Position numbers and translations under genes: made by a program. Shown piece by piece: positions 50,399-58,942 of a stretch of DNA of 64,000 nucleotides. The DNA lies in NCBI GenBank assembly GCA_027486655.1, contig JAIXOR010000059.1, forward strand, positions 1 through 64,000, given 5' to 3'. The notes beneath the pieces were generated by a model that worked only from the letters and a program-made list of their open reading frames with translations, did not search any database and was not told where the DNA came from. The DNA is from Verrucomicrobiaceae bacterium (GTDB lineage: Bacteria > Verrucomicrobiota > Verrucomicrobiia > Verrucomicrobiales > Akkermansiaceae). Each line of letters starts with the position of its first letter. The first letter of the stretch is position 1.

Positions 50399-51412
50399 TC
50401 AGCCTTCGCCCTTGGAGATGCTGCTGCGCATCTGGGTATCCGATTTCACATTCTCCATGCGGTAGTAGTCCATCACACCGAGGTGGCCGTTGCGGAAGGC
50501 TTCTGCCATCGCGAGCGGCACCTGGGCTTCCGCTTCCACCACCTTGGCCTTCATTTCGGCGACGCGCGCGACCATTTCCTGCTCCAGCGCCACGGCGGCG
50601 GCGCGGCGGATTTCCGCCTGGGCCTGGGCCATGTTCTTGTTCGCCTCGGCCTGCGCTTCCTGGAGCTGGGCACCCACGTTTTCGCCCACATCGACGTCGG
50701 CGATGTCGATGGAAAGAATCTCGAAGGCGGTGCCCACATCCAGTCCCCGGTGAAGCACCACTTTGGAAATCGTGTCGGGAGACTCTAGCACGGTCTTGTA
50801 AGTGTCCGCCGAGCCAATGGTCGTCACGATGCCCTCACCGACGCGGGCGATGATGGTATCTTCTTTCGCACCACCGACAAAGCGGTCGAGGTTGGTGCGC
50901 ACGGTCACCCGGGCGCGGACTTTCACCTGGATGCCGTCCTTGGCAACCCCGTCGATGGTCGTGCGACCGGACGCGGGGTTCGGACAATCGATCACCTTCG
51001 GATCCACAGAGGTCCGGACCGCTTCAACCACGCTCTTGCCGGAGCCCTTGGTGGCAAGGTCGATGGCGCAGGCCCGATTCCAATCGAGCGTGATGCCCGC
51101 CTTTTGCGCGGCAATCAGCGCCTGGACGGTGGGAATGACATTGCCCCCGGCGAGGAAGTGGGCCTCGATTTCATTGATCGGGATATCGATGCCCGCCTTC
51201 TTAGCAGTGATGCGGGCGTCCACCACCATGCCATACGGCACCTGGCGGAGGCGCATCGCGATGAGCTCGGTGAAGCCGACATAGGCCCCGGCGAGCCACG
51301 CTCTCAGCCAGACGCTGAAGAACGAGATGACGACTCCGAAGAGCAGGAGTCCGCCGATGGCGACGATGACGAGGACGATGGTGGGCAGGTCGATGAAGGC
51401 GAGTGGTTGCAT
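50399..51412 (-). CDS. floA: Flotillin-like protein FloA
   Basis: 337 residues from ATG 51412. One N-terminal membrane hairpin ([20 protein letters not shown]) precedes a band-7/SPFH-like domain ([20 protein letters not shown]) and an Ala/Glu-rich coiled coil ([20 protein letters not shown], then [20 protein letters not shown]). The order and the C-terminal [20 protein letters not shown] match FloA/YqfA of Bacillus. FloA scaffolds functional membrane microdomains together with NfeD proteins. The upstream NfeD gene ends 7 bases before it. The family assignment is secure; the client proteins in this organism are unknown. Confidence 0.95.
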   Translation of the reverse strand: MQPLAFIDLPTIVLVIVAIGGLLLFGVVISFFSVWLRAWLAGAYVGFTELIAMRLRQVPYGMVVDARITAKKAGIDIPINEIEAHFLAGGNVIPTVQALIAAQKAGITLDWNRACAIDLATKGSGKSVVEAVRTSVDPKVIDCPNPASGRTTIDGVAKDGIQVKVRARVTVRTNLDRFVGGAKEDTIIARVGEGIVTTIGSADTYKTVLESPDTISKVVLHRGLDVGTAFEILSIDIADVDVGENVGAQLQEAQAEANKNMAQAQAEIRRAAAVALEQEMVARVAEMKAKVVEAEAQVPLAMAEAFRNGHLGVMDYYRMENVKSDTQMRSSISKGEG

Positions 51413-51419
51413 GGCGGTT

Positions 51420-51896
51420 TCAGGAGTTGGTGTGAATGGAAACGATGAGTCGGAAATTGTCGGCACCCACCACACGGAGGGCGGCACCGGGCGGCACTTG
51501 GCCGCTTTCGGAAAAAGCCTCGTAGCGATGACCGTCGATCATCACGTAGCCGCTGGGGGAAAGCAGGGTCAAAGCCTCGCCGGACTTGCCGACGAGAGCC
51601 TTCGCCTCATCCCCGTAGGCGGCGCTTGTCGCAGTGATCTCGGTTTTCAGGAAAGCCCTCCGGCCCATCGGCGTGCGGGGCAGGATCACGAACTCGACCA
51701 CCAGGGCCAGGGTCGTCAGGGCCAGCGCCGATGCCACGGCCAGCATGCCTCCCGCCGTGCCGAACTCGCGGAACGAAACCACGCAGGCCGCAAACATGAG
51801 CAGTCCGCCGAGGCTGCCGAGAATTCCACCCGGCACGATGACTTCCACGGCAAGCAGAAGAATGCCGAGACCAAACAATAGAATGACGAGCGTCAT
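51420..51896 (-). CDS. Short NfeD-family membrane protein
   Basis: 158 residues from ATG 51896. Three hydrophobic segments ([57 protein letters not shown]) are followed by an OB-fold NfeD domain ([20 protein letters not shown], then [20 protein letters not shown]). This is the NfeD1b type, which partners flotillins. Its start overlaps the stop of the long NfeD upstream (ATGA-type overlap at 51893-51896), and floA follows after 7 bases. Confidence 0.9.
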   Translation of the reverse strand: MTLVILLFGLGILLLAVEVIVPGGILGSLGGLLMFAACVVSFREFGTAGGMLAVASALALTTLALVVEFVILPRTPMGRRAFLKTEITATSAAYGDEAKALVGKSGEALTLLSPSGYVMIDGHRYEAFSESGQVPPGAALRVVGADNFRLIVSIHTNS

Positions 51897-53320
51897 GACA
51901 CCACCTCCACGACCAGTCCGAATTGCGAAGTTCCCACCACTTTGAGGGCCGCTCCGGCATTGGCGGAACCCAGTGCAAGCCTGGCTTCGTAACGCTTTCC
52001 ATCGACCTCCACCTGCCCGCTTGGAAACAAGCCGGTGGCGGCGACCGCCTCGCGCCCGACCAGCAGCGCGCCGTCCGCAGCGCCGTCCGCCGCATGCACC
52101 GGCAGCAGGGCGTTCGGCCGACCGCCCACCGAGGTTTGCAGGACCATGCCACCCCAAGGTCCGCCCTTGGGAAGAAACTTCAGCAGCAGCAGGAACAGCA
52201 CGACCGCAAGCCCCACGCCGGTGAGCACGTTCACCAAGGGGCGGACGAGTTCGCCGCCCGAGAAACGGACCGGCTCGTTCGGCCAGAGATCCAGCATCGC
52301 CCACACGAGCGAACCGAGCATCAGCGTGCCACCGGCCACCGCAGGTACGATCATGCCGGGAAACACGAACACCTCCAAAGCCACCAACGCCAGACCTAAC
52401 AGAAAGAACAGCGCCGGCTCGTGCCCGGACAGGCCGGCAACGTGATGGCCGAAGAACACCACACCCAGCAACACGATGCCCGAGACCCCGAAGAAACCGA
52501 ATCCGGGCGTCTTGAACTCGATGAAGAGCGCCAACAAGCCAAGCGCCAGCAGCGCGGGAGTGACCGCCGTGAGGTGCTGGGCCACTCGCTCGGACCAGGT
52601 GACCTCCAGCCTTGTCACCGCATGAGGCCCCGGTCCGTGAAGGCGATCGATCAGCGCGGCAAGGTCCGGCGAGATCCCCGCTCCGAGGAGAGGAAGGGGA
52701 GGATCCCCATGAAGCCCCACCGCCTCCACCGCCGTTAGAGAAAGCAGTTCGCCTTTGGGTTTGATCACCTTTTCACCAATCTTCAGTTCGAAGTCCTTGT
52801 CGATCATCGCAGAGACCACCTCGCCCCGATGCCCTTTGCCTTCGGAAACCGCGCGGACGCGCGCCTTGAGATAACTGATGATCTTCTGCCGCATCGATTC
52901 ATCGATTTCCTGACCGCCCGCCATCACCGGTGCGGCCGCGCCGATTACGCTGCCGGGAGAAAAGTGAATTTCATCGGTGCCCGCGGCGATCAGCGCCCCG
53001 GCCGAAATGGCCTCGCGGTTGACATAAGTGATCGTTTTACCCGGAAAGCGTTCCAAGGCCTTGAGCATCTCGAAGGTGACATCCAGCGCACCGCCCGGAG
53101 TCTCCATGTCGAGCACGACGGTATCCACATTCTCACGGATCGCCTCCTTGAGACCGCGCCGGAGAATGAACAACTCGGCCTCGGAAATCTGAGCCCGGAT
53201 CGGGATGACGACGACTTTCGCCGCCCGTGCCTCGCTCCGGACCGGTTCGGCGGCACGCAGCGACACGCATGACAGGAGAGCCATGAAACACGCGGCTGTT
53301 TTCGCAAACCATCCGTTCAC
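51893..53320 (-). CDS. nfeD: NfeD protein with ClpP-class serine protease domain
   Basis: 475 residues from GTG 53320 (VNGWFAKTAACFMALLSCVS, a signal peptide); ATG 53284 is an alternative that would weaken the signal. The protease domain has VDTVVLDMETPGGALDVTFE and the nucleophile motif REAISAGALIAAGTDEIHFS, giving the Ser-Lys dyad of periplasmic NfeD/STOPP proteases. Several membrane helices follow (ALLALGLLALFIEFKTPGFG), and a C-terminal OB-fold (LVGREAVAATGLFPSGQVEV). These proteases associate with stomatin/flotillin proteins and process membrane proteins. It is first in the nfeD-nfeD-floA operon. TTA at 52397 lies in CTGTTAGGT. Confidence 0.92.
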   Translation of the reverse strand: MNGWFAKTAACFMALLSCVSLRAAEPVRSEARAAKVVVIPIRAQISEAELFILRRGLKEAIRENVDTVVLDMETPGGALDVTFEMLKALERFPGKTITYVNREAISAGALIAAGTDEIHFSPGSVIGAAAPVMAGGQEIDESMRQKIISYLKARVRAVSEGKGHRGEVVSAMIDKDFELKIGEKVIKPKGELLSLTAVEAVGLHGDPPLPLLGAGISPDLAALIDRLHGPGPHAVTRLEVTWSERVAQHLTAVTPALLALGLLALFIEFKTPGFGFFGVSGIVLLGVVFFGHHVAGLSGHEPALFFLLGLALVALEVFVFPGMIVPAVAGGTLMLGSLVWAMLDLWPNEPVRFSGGELVRPLVNVLTGVGLAVVLFLLLLKFLPKGGPWGGMVLQTSVGGRPNALLPVHAADGAADGALLVGREAVAATGLFPSGQVEVDGKRYEARLALGSANAGAALKVVGTSQFGLVVEVVS

Positions 53321-53327
53321 TGATAGG

Positions 53328-53356
53328 ACTATGTGACCCGCTCCGCCCGCATGCAA
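53328..53356 (-). promoter_or_regulatory. Candidate promoter of the nfeD-floA operon
   Basis: Minus-strand TTGCAT (53351-53356), a 17-base spacer and CATAGT (53328-53333). The predicted start falls at about 53321, directly before GTG 53320, so either the mRNA is leaderless or translation starts at ATG 53284. Confidence 0.45.
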
Positions 53357-53442
53357 GTTCTCCGGCCATGGAAGATCCCCCGGATTTTCCACCCCATCAC
53401 ACAAGCCGCGCTCCACCGGATGCGGCCCTCGTGTTTTACGGA

Positions 53443-53471
53443 TTGAAAACCGGCCGCAGTCCCGGAATGCT
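53443..53471 (+). promoter_or_regulatory. Candidate promoter of the cysteine desulfurase gene
   Basis: TTGAAA (53443-53448), a 17-base spacer and AATGCT (53466-53471). The predicted start coincides with the ATG at 53478. Confidence 0.35.
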
Positions 53472-53477
53472 CGCGGC

Positions 53478-54635
53478 ATGATCCATCTGGACGCCAACGG
53501 CAGCACCGCGATGCTGCCGGAAGTGCTCGAAGCCATGCTGCCGTGGCTTCGCGACGGCCATGCGAATCCCTCCGGAGCCTACGCCAGCGCGCGGGCCGCC
53601 CGCCAGGCGATCGAAACCGCAAGACAACAGGTGGCCTCATGGATCGGCGCGGATCCGGACGAGATCGTCTTCACCAGCGGTGGCACCGAAAGCGCCAACA
53701 CCGCGCTCCGGGCCATGGACCGTCTCGTCGGCCAGGGAAGCGCCGTCATCACGGCAATCGAACATTCGGCCGTGCTCCGGGCCGCCGAGGAACTCCAACG
53801 CCCGGTGAAGCACGCCCCGGTGCATCCGGACGGCCGGCTCGACCTCGATCGCTTCGCCGCCCTCCTGCCTGGAGCAGCCCTCGCCTCGGTGATGGCCGCC
53901 AACAACGAAACCGGGGTGATCCAGCCCTTGGCGGAGGCCGCCTCGATGGCCCGCGAACGCGGAATCCCGATCCACTCGGACGCCGTGCAGCTCGCCGGCA
54001 AGGCCGAGCTCAACGTGCGCAGGCTGGGTGTGGATTTTCTCTCGATCTCCGCCCACAAGTTTCATGGCCCCAAGGGCATCGGCGCGCTCTACATCCGCCG
54101 CGGCATCCGCTTCTCACCATGGCTCGTCGGAGGCACCCAGGAGAATGCACGACGCGCCGGCACGGAGAATCTTCCGGGCATCGTCGGACTCGGAAAAGCC
54201 GCCTCCCTGCTGATGGCCCGCGGAAGCGGCCACTCGGACCTGCGCGCCCACCGCGACCTCTTCGAAGAACGCCTCCTCCGTAACCTGGATGGAGTCACCG
54301 TGAACGGCAGCACGCAACACCGGCTCCCCAATACAAGCCACCTCTCCTTCGCCGGCTGTGAGGCCGTGGATCTCATCCAATTGCTCGATCAGGCGGGCAT
54401 CGAGTGCTCCGCGGGATCCGCATGCATGGCTGGAAAAATCCGCCCATCGCATGTCCAGCTTGCCATGGGCTTTGACGGACCGCGCGGCCGCAGCAGCCTT
54501 CGTTTCAGCTTCTCCATCCTCAATTCCCGCGAAGAGGCCATGCGGGCCGCCGATCTGGTGACCGCCGCCGTGCTTCGCCTCCGGACTGGAAACGCCGGGA
54601 TCGCCCCCACCAGCTGTGGGATCCTCCGCGGATAG
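53478..54635 (+). CDS. Cysteine desulfurase (NifS/IscS family)
   Basis: 385 residues beginning MIHLDANGSTAMLPEVLEAM, the family N-terminus. PLP-related blocks are VFTSGGTESANTALRAMDR, AANNETGVIQPLAE, HSDAVQLAGKAELNV and the PLP lysine in SISAHKFHGPKGIGALY. The active-site cysteine loop is ECSAGSACMAG. It releases sulfur from cysteine as a persulfide for iron-sulfur clusters or tRNA thiolation. No isc/suf or mnmA gene is adjacent, so the client pathway is open. A gene for a LON-domain protein converges 5 bases downstream. Confidence 0.95.
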   Translation: MIHLDANGSTAMLPEVLEAMLPWLRDGHANPSGAYASARAARQAIETARQQVASWIGADPDEIVFTSGGTESANTALRAMDRLVGQGSAVITAIEHSAVLRAAEELQRPVKHAPVHPDGRLDLDRFAALLPGAALASVMAANNETGVIQPLAEAASMARERGIPIHSDAVQLAGKAELNVRRLGVDFLSISAHKFHGPKGIGALYIRRGIRFSPWLVGGTQENARRAGTENLPGIVGLGKAASLLMARGSGHSDLRAHRDLFEERLLRNLDGVTVNGSTQHRLPNTSHLSFAGCEAVDLIQLLDQAGIECSAGSACMAGKIRPSHVQLAMGFDGPRGRSSLRFSFSILNSREEAMRAADLVTAAVLRLRTGNAGIAPTSCGILRG

Positions 54636-54640
54636 AACCC

Positions 54641-55267
54641 TCAACCCTCCGCCGCGGCGCTCGCCTTGCGCAGGTATTCGCAGATCCGCGGGATCCGGCT
54701 GCCCACCGAGTCCATCTCCAGCAACTCCTGCCGCAGATCCGCCTCATGGATGAACTGCTGGCAGACGATGTCCGTCATCAATCCCGGATCATCCGCCCGA
54801 TCCAGCAACGCAAACACCCCGGCCTGTACGTCTTCCGGCAGCATCCGGATCGCATCCTCCACAGCCCCGCGCAGCGTCTTCATCGCCGCCACAGCCTGGG
54901 CCTCCGGGGAAAACACCGAGACGACCGGCTCGATCAACGCGTGCGGATAGGACCGGTCGTCCATCCATTCGAGAAATCGAACGCGCATGACCCCGTGAAG
55001 CAGGAGCTGCGACGTGCCGTCCTCCTGCTCCCGCGAGGCCCTGACCAGACCGATGGTTCCCACCGGGGCCACACATGAGGACGGATCCTCCGTCTCCTCG
55101 CCCAGCAGTCTGGCCACCGCGAAAAAACAATCCCCCTCCAACGCATCCTCCAGCATCCTGCGGTACCGCGGCTCGAAGATATAGAGTGGCAGCCCGCCAT
55201 GCGGAAACAGGGTGCAGTCCGGGAGCAGCATGACGCCGCAGCGCTCGGGGAGGTGAATGGTGGGCAT
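54641..55267 (-). CDS. LON substrate-binding-domain protein (peptidase-less)
   Basis: 208 residues from ATG 55267 (MPTIHLPERCGVMLLPDCTL); ATGs at 55282 and 55294 are further upstream, but a promoter-like TTGCAT/TATGCC pair places the transcript start just before this one. The LON N-terminal domain is clear: VMLLPDCTLFPHGGLPLYIF, EPRYRRMLEDALEGDCFFAV and PVGTIGLVRASREQEDGTSQ, then a helical part. There is no ATPase or protease domain. Stand-alone LON-domain proteins are widespread and of unclear function, perhaps peptide or protein binding. Confidence 0.9.
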   Translation of the reverse strand: MPTIHLPERCGVMLLPDCTLFPHGGLPLYIFEPRYRRMLEDALEGDCFFAVARLLGEETEDPSSCVAPVGTIGLVRASREQEDGTSQLLLHGVMRVRFLEWMDDRSYPHALIEPVVSVFSPEAQAVAAMKTLRGAVEDAIRMLPEDVQAGVFALLDRADDPGLMTDIVCQQFIHEADLRQELLEMDSVGSRIPRICEYLRKASAAAEG

Positions 55268-55277
55268 GATTTCACGA

Positions 55278-55305
55278 GGCATACACCACCCCATCGACCA
55301 TGCAA
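55278..55305 (-). promoter_or_regulatory. Candidate promoter of the LON-domain gene
   Basis: Minus-strand TTGCAT (55300-55305), a 16-base spacer and TATGCC (55278-55283), with the -35 lying 38 bases before ATG 55267. Confidence 0.35.
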
Positions 55306-55438
55306 GCAGGATGATGAACGCCGCACCCTGCCGGAAAATCCGCGGTTTTTCGCCTTGTCACGATTTTTCAAACAAGAACCCTCACCCGCGTCGCTAACCC
55401 GCGCGCGGACTTGTGCCGCAAACCCGAAATCTCCCACC

Positions 55439-56170
55439 ATGATCGAAGTCGAAAGTCTTACCAAACAGTTCGGATCCAAACGCGCCGTGGACAACCTCTC
55501 GTTTACGGTGAAAAAGGGCGAGGTCCTCGGATTCCTCGGACCTAACGGAGCCGGAAAATCCACCACCATGCGGATGATCACCGGGTTCATCCCACCCACC
55601 TCCGGCGATGCCAAGGTCTGCGGGATTTCCATCATCGATGATCCCACCGCTGCCAAAACCCGCATCGGCTACCTGCCCGAGTCCGCCCCCCTCTACAACG
55701 ACATGACCGTCACCGGCTTCCTCCGCTTCTGCGCTGAAGTCCGCGGGATCCGTGGCTCCGCCCGCAACGAAGCCGTCGAAAAGGCGATCGAAACCTGCTT
55801 CCTCACCGGCGTCGCCAAACAATCCATCGACACACTCTCGAAAGGCTATCGCCACCGCACCTGCCTGGCGCAGTCCCTCCTTCACGACCCCGACGTCCTC
55901 ATCCTCGACGAGCCCACCGACGGACTCGACCCCAACCAGAAGCACGAGGTCCGCCAGCTCATCAAACGCCTCGGCGAAAAAAAGGCCATCCTGTTCTCCA
56001 CCCACATCCTGGAGGAAGTGGAAGCCGCCTGCACCCGCGCCGTCATCGTCGACCGCGGACGCATCGTGGCGGATGGAACCCCCGCCCAACTGCTCGAGCA
56101 ATCGGGAACCGGCTCGCTCACGGACCTGTTCCGCCGCCTCACCACCCGCGACACGGAAGCCGCGGCCTGA
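55439..56170 (+). CDS. ABC transporter ATP-binding protein (GldA-like)
   Basis: 243 residues from ATG 55439. Walker A GPNGAGKSTTMRMITG, Q-loop region GYLPESAPLYNDMTVTGFLR, ABC signature LSKGYRHRTCLAQSLLHDPD, Walker B VLILDEPTDGLDPNQ and H-loop ILFSTHILEEVE. The LPESAPLY wording is typical of GldA and related subunits. With the permease and the GldG-like protein downstream it forms one export or envelope system, apparently in the operon 55439-60331. GldA is a gliding factor in Bacteroidota, but related ABC sets occur in many non-gliding bacteria, so motility is not implied. Confidence 0.93.
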   Translation: MIEVESLTKQFGSKRAVDNLSFTVKKGEVLGFLGPNGAGKSTTMRMITGFIPPTSGDAKVCGISIIDDPTAAKTRIGYLPESAPLYNDMTVTGFLRFCAEVRGIRGSARNEAVEKAIETCFLTGVAKQSIDTLSKGYRHRTCLAQSLLHDPDVLILDEPTDGLDPNQKHEVRQLIKRLGEKKAILFSTHILEEVEAACTRAVIVDRGRIVADGTPAQLLEQSGTGSLTDLFRRLTTRDTEAAA

Positions 56171-56216
56171 GCCCGGCCCCTCAACCCGCTCTCCGGAACT
56201 TCAATCCCCAAGCCCC

Positions 56217-56948
56217 ATGACCTCAGCCACCATCTACAAACGCGAGCTCAGCAGCTATTTCTCCCAGCCCACCGCCTACGCCATCATGGTCATCTTCCTG
56301 GCACTCTCGATGGGCCTCACCTTCAGCTTCGGCAACTTCATGCGCGTCGGCGACGCCTCGCTCGAATGGACCTTCTTCTTCTGGCACCCGTGGATCTACA
56401 TGCTGCTCGCTCCCGCGGTCGGCATGAAACTCTGGGCCGATGAACAACGCACCGGCACCATCGAGCTTCTCGGCACCTTCCCGCTGTCCACCTGGAGCGC
56501 CATCATCGGCAAGTTCCTTGCCGCCGCCACCGTCTGGCTCGCCGCCCTGCTGCTCACTTTCCCGATCGTCGCCACCGTCAACTATCTGGGAGACCCGGAC
56601 AACGGCGCCATCTTCTCCGGATACATCGGCAGCTTCCTCGTCTGCTGCACCTTCCTCGCCATCACCATGCTCGTTTCCGCATGCACCCGCGACCAGGTCG
56701 TCTGCCTGATCGTCTCGGTCGCCATCTGCGTGACCATGGTGCTCTGCGGTTATGACGACTTCACCCGTGAGCTCGGAAAAGCCGCCTCCCCGACCATCGT
56801 CGAGGCGGTCACCTCGATCGGCGTCTGGGAACACTTCCGCTCGCTCAATCGCGGGCTGTTCCGCCTGCAGGACTTCGTCTGGTTCGGCTCGTTCATCGTC
56901 GTCTGCCTGCTGGGCACCAGCGCCATCCTCTCCGCCAAGCGCGCCTGA
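56217..56948 (+). CDS. ABC-2 type permease (GldF-like)
   Basis: 243 residues from ATG 56217 with six hydrophobic helices. The N-terminal pattern is ATIYKRELSSYFSQPTAYAI. The hairpin near residue 70 has MKLWADEQRTGTIELLGTFP and LSTWSAIIGKF, the EExxTIExL-type signature of GldF and NosY permeases. The helices continue to a C-terminal LLGTSAILSAKRA. It forms the membrane channel of the ABC system with the ATPase 46 bases upstream and the GldG-like protein 38 bases downstream. Confidence 0.9.
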   Translation: MTSATIYKRELSSYFSQPTAYAIMVIFLALSMGLTFSFGNFMRVGDASLEWTFFFWHPWIYMLLAPAVGMKLWADEQRTGTIELLGTFPLSTWSAIIGKFLAAATVWLAALLLTFPIVATVNYLGDPDNGAIFSGYIGSFLVCCTFLAITMLVSACTRDQVVCLIVSVAICVTMVLCGYDDFTRELGKAASPTIVEAVTSIGVWEHFRSLNRGLFRLQDFVWFGSFIVVCLLGTSAILSAKRA

Positions 56949-56986
56949 GGCGAATCCCATCCTCCCATTCCCAGATTTCAGATCCC

Positions 56987-58903
56987 ATGAAAATCACCCA
57001 TCCCGTCACCAGGGCGGCATTCGGAGTCGCCGCGCTCGCCGCCATCGCCGTCTTCGCGAACTGGCTTGTCTCACTCACCCCTGCCGGCAACCGCGGCGCG
57101 GACTTCACGGAGAAGCAGATCCACACGCTCTCGGATGGCACCAAGGCCATTCTCGGCGAGCTCGATACCCCGGTGGTGCTCCGTTACTACGCCTCGCGCA
57201 ACACCGACTACATGCCGGAGGAAATCAAACTCCACATGCGCCGCGTGGACGATCTCCTCAAGGAGTATGCCTCGCTCTCCAAGGGCAAGCTGCGCGTCGA
57301 AAACCTCGACCCCGAGCCGGACACCGATGCCGAGGACTCCGCCAATCTCGACGGCGTCAGCGGCCAGCGCATCGATGACCAGAATCTCTACTTCGGCATC
57401 GCCATCTCCTGCCTGGACAAGACCAGCGTCATTCCCTTCCTCAACCCCCAGGAGGAAACGATGCTCGAGTATCAACTCTCGAAAGCCATCGCCGAGGTGA
57501 CCACTCCCACCAAGCCGAAGATCGGCATCATGTCCGCCATCGATCTCAAGGGCGCTCCCGCCATGATGCCCGGCCAGCAGGGCACCCGTCCGTGGGTGAT
57601 CTATCAGCAACTCAAGCAGTCCTTTGACCTGGTCGATGTGCCGATGGAGAACCCGACCCTCGATCCCAAGGAACTCAAGGTGCTCCTTCTGTTCCACCCG
57701 GCCAATATCACCAAGGACGCCGAGTTTGCCGTCGATCAATACCTCCTCGGTGGCGGCACCGTGGTGGCCTGCCTCGACGCCCACTCGAAAGCCGCGGAAG
57801 TCACCGGCGGCGGAAATCCGATGATGGGCATGGGCGGCGGCACACCCACCTCGTCCACCCTGCCCACGCTGCTTGGCGCATGGGGCGTTTCCTTCGAGTC
57901 CACCAAGGCGCTGGGAGACCCCACGCTTTCCACCCCCGTCTCGCGCGACCAAAGCACGCCCGTGGTCATGACCGTTCCCAAGAACCTGATGCCGCAGCGG
58001 GACAGCGTGATCACCAAGGACCTGGAATCCGTCACCTTCTTCATCCCCGGCGCCTTCACCCGCACCGGCGGCGGCGGAGTCTCGTCCAACGTCCTCATCC
58101 AAAGCTCCAACCGCGCGGGCTTCGTGGATTCGATGCTCGCCTCGCGCTTCGATCCCAAGATCAACACCACCCTCCGCTCCTCGGGCACCGCCTACGATCT
58201 GGTGCTCCACCTCAACGGCACCTTCAAGACCGCCTTCCCGGACGGCAAGCCGAAGGCCGAGGGCGAAAACGCCGATGCGGAGAAAAAGGAAGGCGAAGCC
58301 AAGGAAGAGAAGAAGGACGAAAAACCCGCCTCCCTCAAGGAAGGGACGAGCCCCGGCAACGTCTTCCTGATTGCCGACGTGGACGCGTTCTATGATGGAG
58401 TCGCCTACAACGTCCAGAACCTCGGCGGCATGCAAATGGCCACACCCCGCGGTGGCAACGCGTCGCTCATGTTCAACCTGCTCGACCAGGCCGTCGGCTC
58501 CAAGCACCTGATCGGCTCGCGCTCGCGTTCGGCCATCCGCCGCCCCTTCACCGTGGTCCAGAAAATGGAAGATGACTTCAACCAGAAGGTCGGCGTGAAG
58601 ATCGAGGAGTTCGAGAAGAAGCGCGAGGCCGCCCAACAACGGCTCACCGAGCTCCAATCCCAGAAATCCCGCGGCAACGAACTCTATCTTTCACCCGAGC
58701 AGGAAGCGGAAATCCGCAAGCTGCGCGAGGAACAGGTGGAATACTCGAAGCTCATCCGCAGTCAGGAAAAGGACCTGCGCCGCCAGAAGGACAAGCTCGC
58801 CGGCAAGATCACCCTGCTCAACGTGGCAGCCATGCCGCTGCTGGTCATTCTCGTGGGCCTCGGGCTCTTCATCCAGCGCCGCCGCTCCACCCGCGCCCGC
58901 TGA
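56987..58903 (+). CDS. GldG-like ABC auxiliary protein
   Basis: 638 residues. An N-terminal membrane helix (AFGVAALAAIAVFANWLVSL) is followed by a large periplasmic domain of the ABC_transp_aux type (ADFTEKQIHTLSDGTKAILG, then KTSVIPFLNPQEETMLEYQL). A Lys/Glu-rich insert (EGENADAEKKEGEAKEEKKD) and a coiled coil near 530-600 (KIEEFEKKREAAQQRLTELQ) precede a C-terminal membrane helix (ITLLNVAAMPLLVILVGLGL). Such proteins pair with GldA/GldF-type transporters; the cargo is unknown. It is followed after 39 bases by a DUF4340 protein. Confidence 0.88.
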   Translation: MKITHPVTRAAFGVAALAAIAVFANWLVSLTPAGNRGADFTEKQIHTLSDGTKAILGELDTPVVLRYYASRNTDYMPEEIKLHMRRVDDLLKEYASLSKGKLRVENLDPEPDTDAEDSANLDGVSGQRIDDQNLYFGIAISCLDKTSVIPFLNPQEETMLEYQLSKAIAEVTTPTKPKIGIMSAIDLKGAPAMMPGQQGTRPWVIYQQLKQSFDLVDVPMENPTLDPKELKVLLLFHPANITKDAEFAVDQYLLGGGTVVACLDAHSKAAEVTGGGNPMMGMGGGTPTSSTLPTLLGAWGVSFESTKALGDPTLSTPVSRDQSTPVVMTVPKNLMPQRDSVITKDLESVTFFIPGAFTRTGGGGVSSNVLIQSSNRAGFVDSMLASRFDPKINTTLRSSGTAYDLVLHLNGTFKTAFPDGKPKAEGENADAEKKEGEAKEEKKDEKPASLKEGTSPGNVFLIADVDAFYDGVAYNVQNLGGMQMATPRGGNASLMFNLLDQAVGSKHLIGSRSRSAIRRPFTVVQKMEDDFNQKVGVKIEEFEKKREAAQQRLTELQSQKSRGNELYLSPEQEAEIRKLREEQVEYSKLIRSQEKDLRRQKDKLAGKITLLNVAAMPLLVILVGLGLFIQRRRSTRAR

Positions 58904-58942
58904 TTTCCAACCCACCCATCCAACTCTCCACATCCCCTAGGT

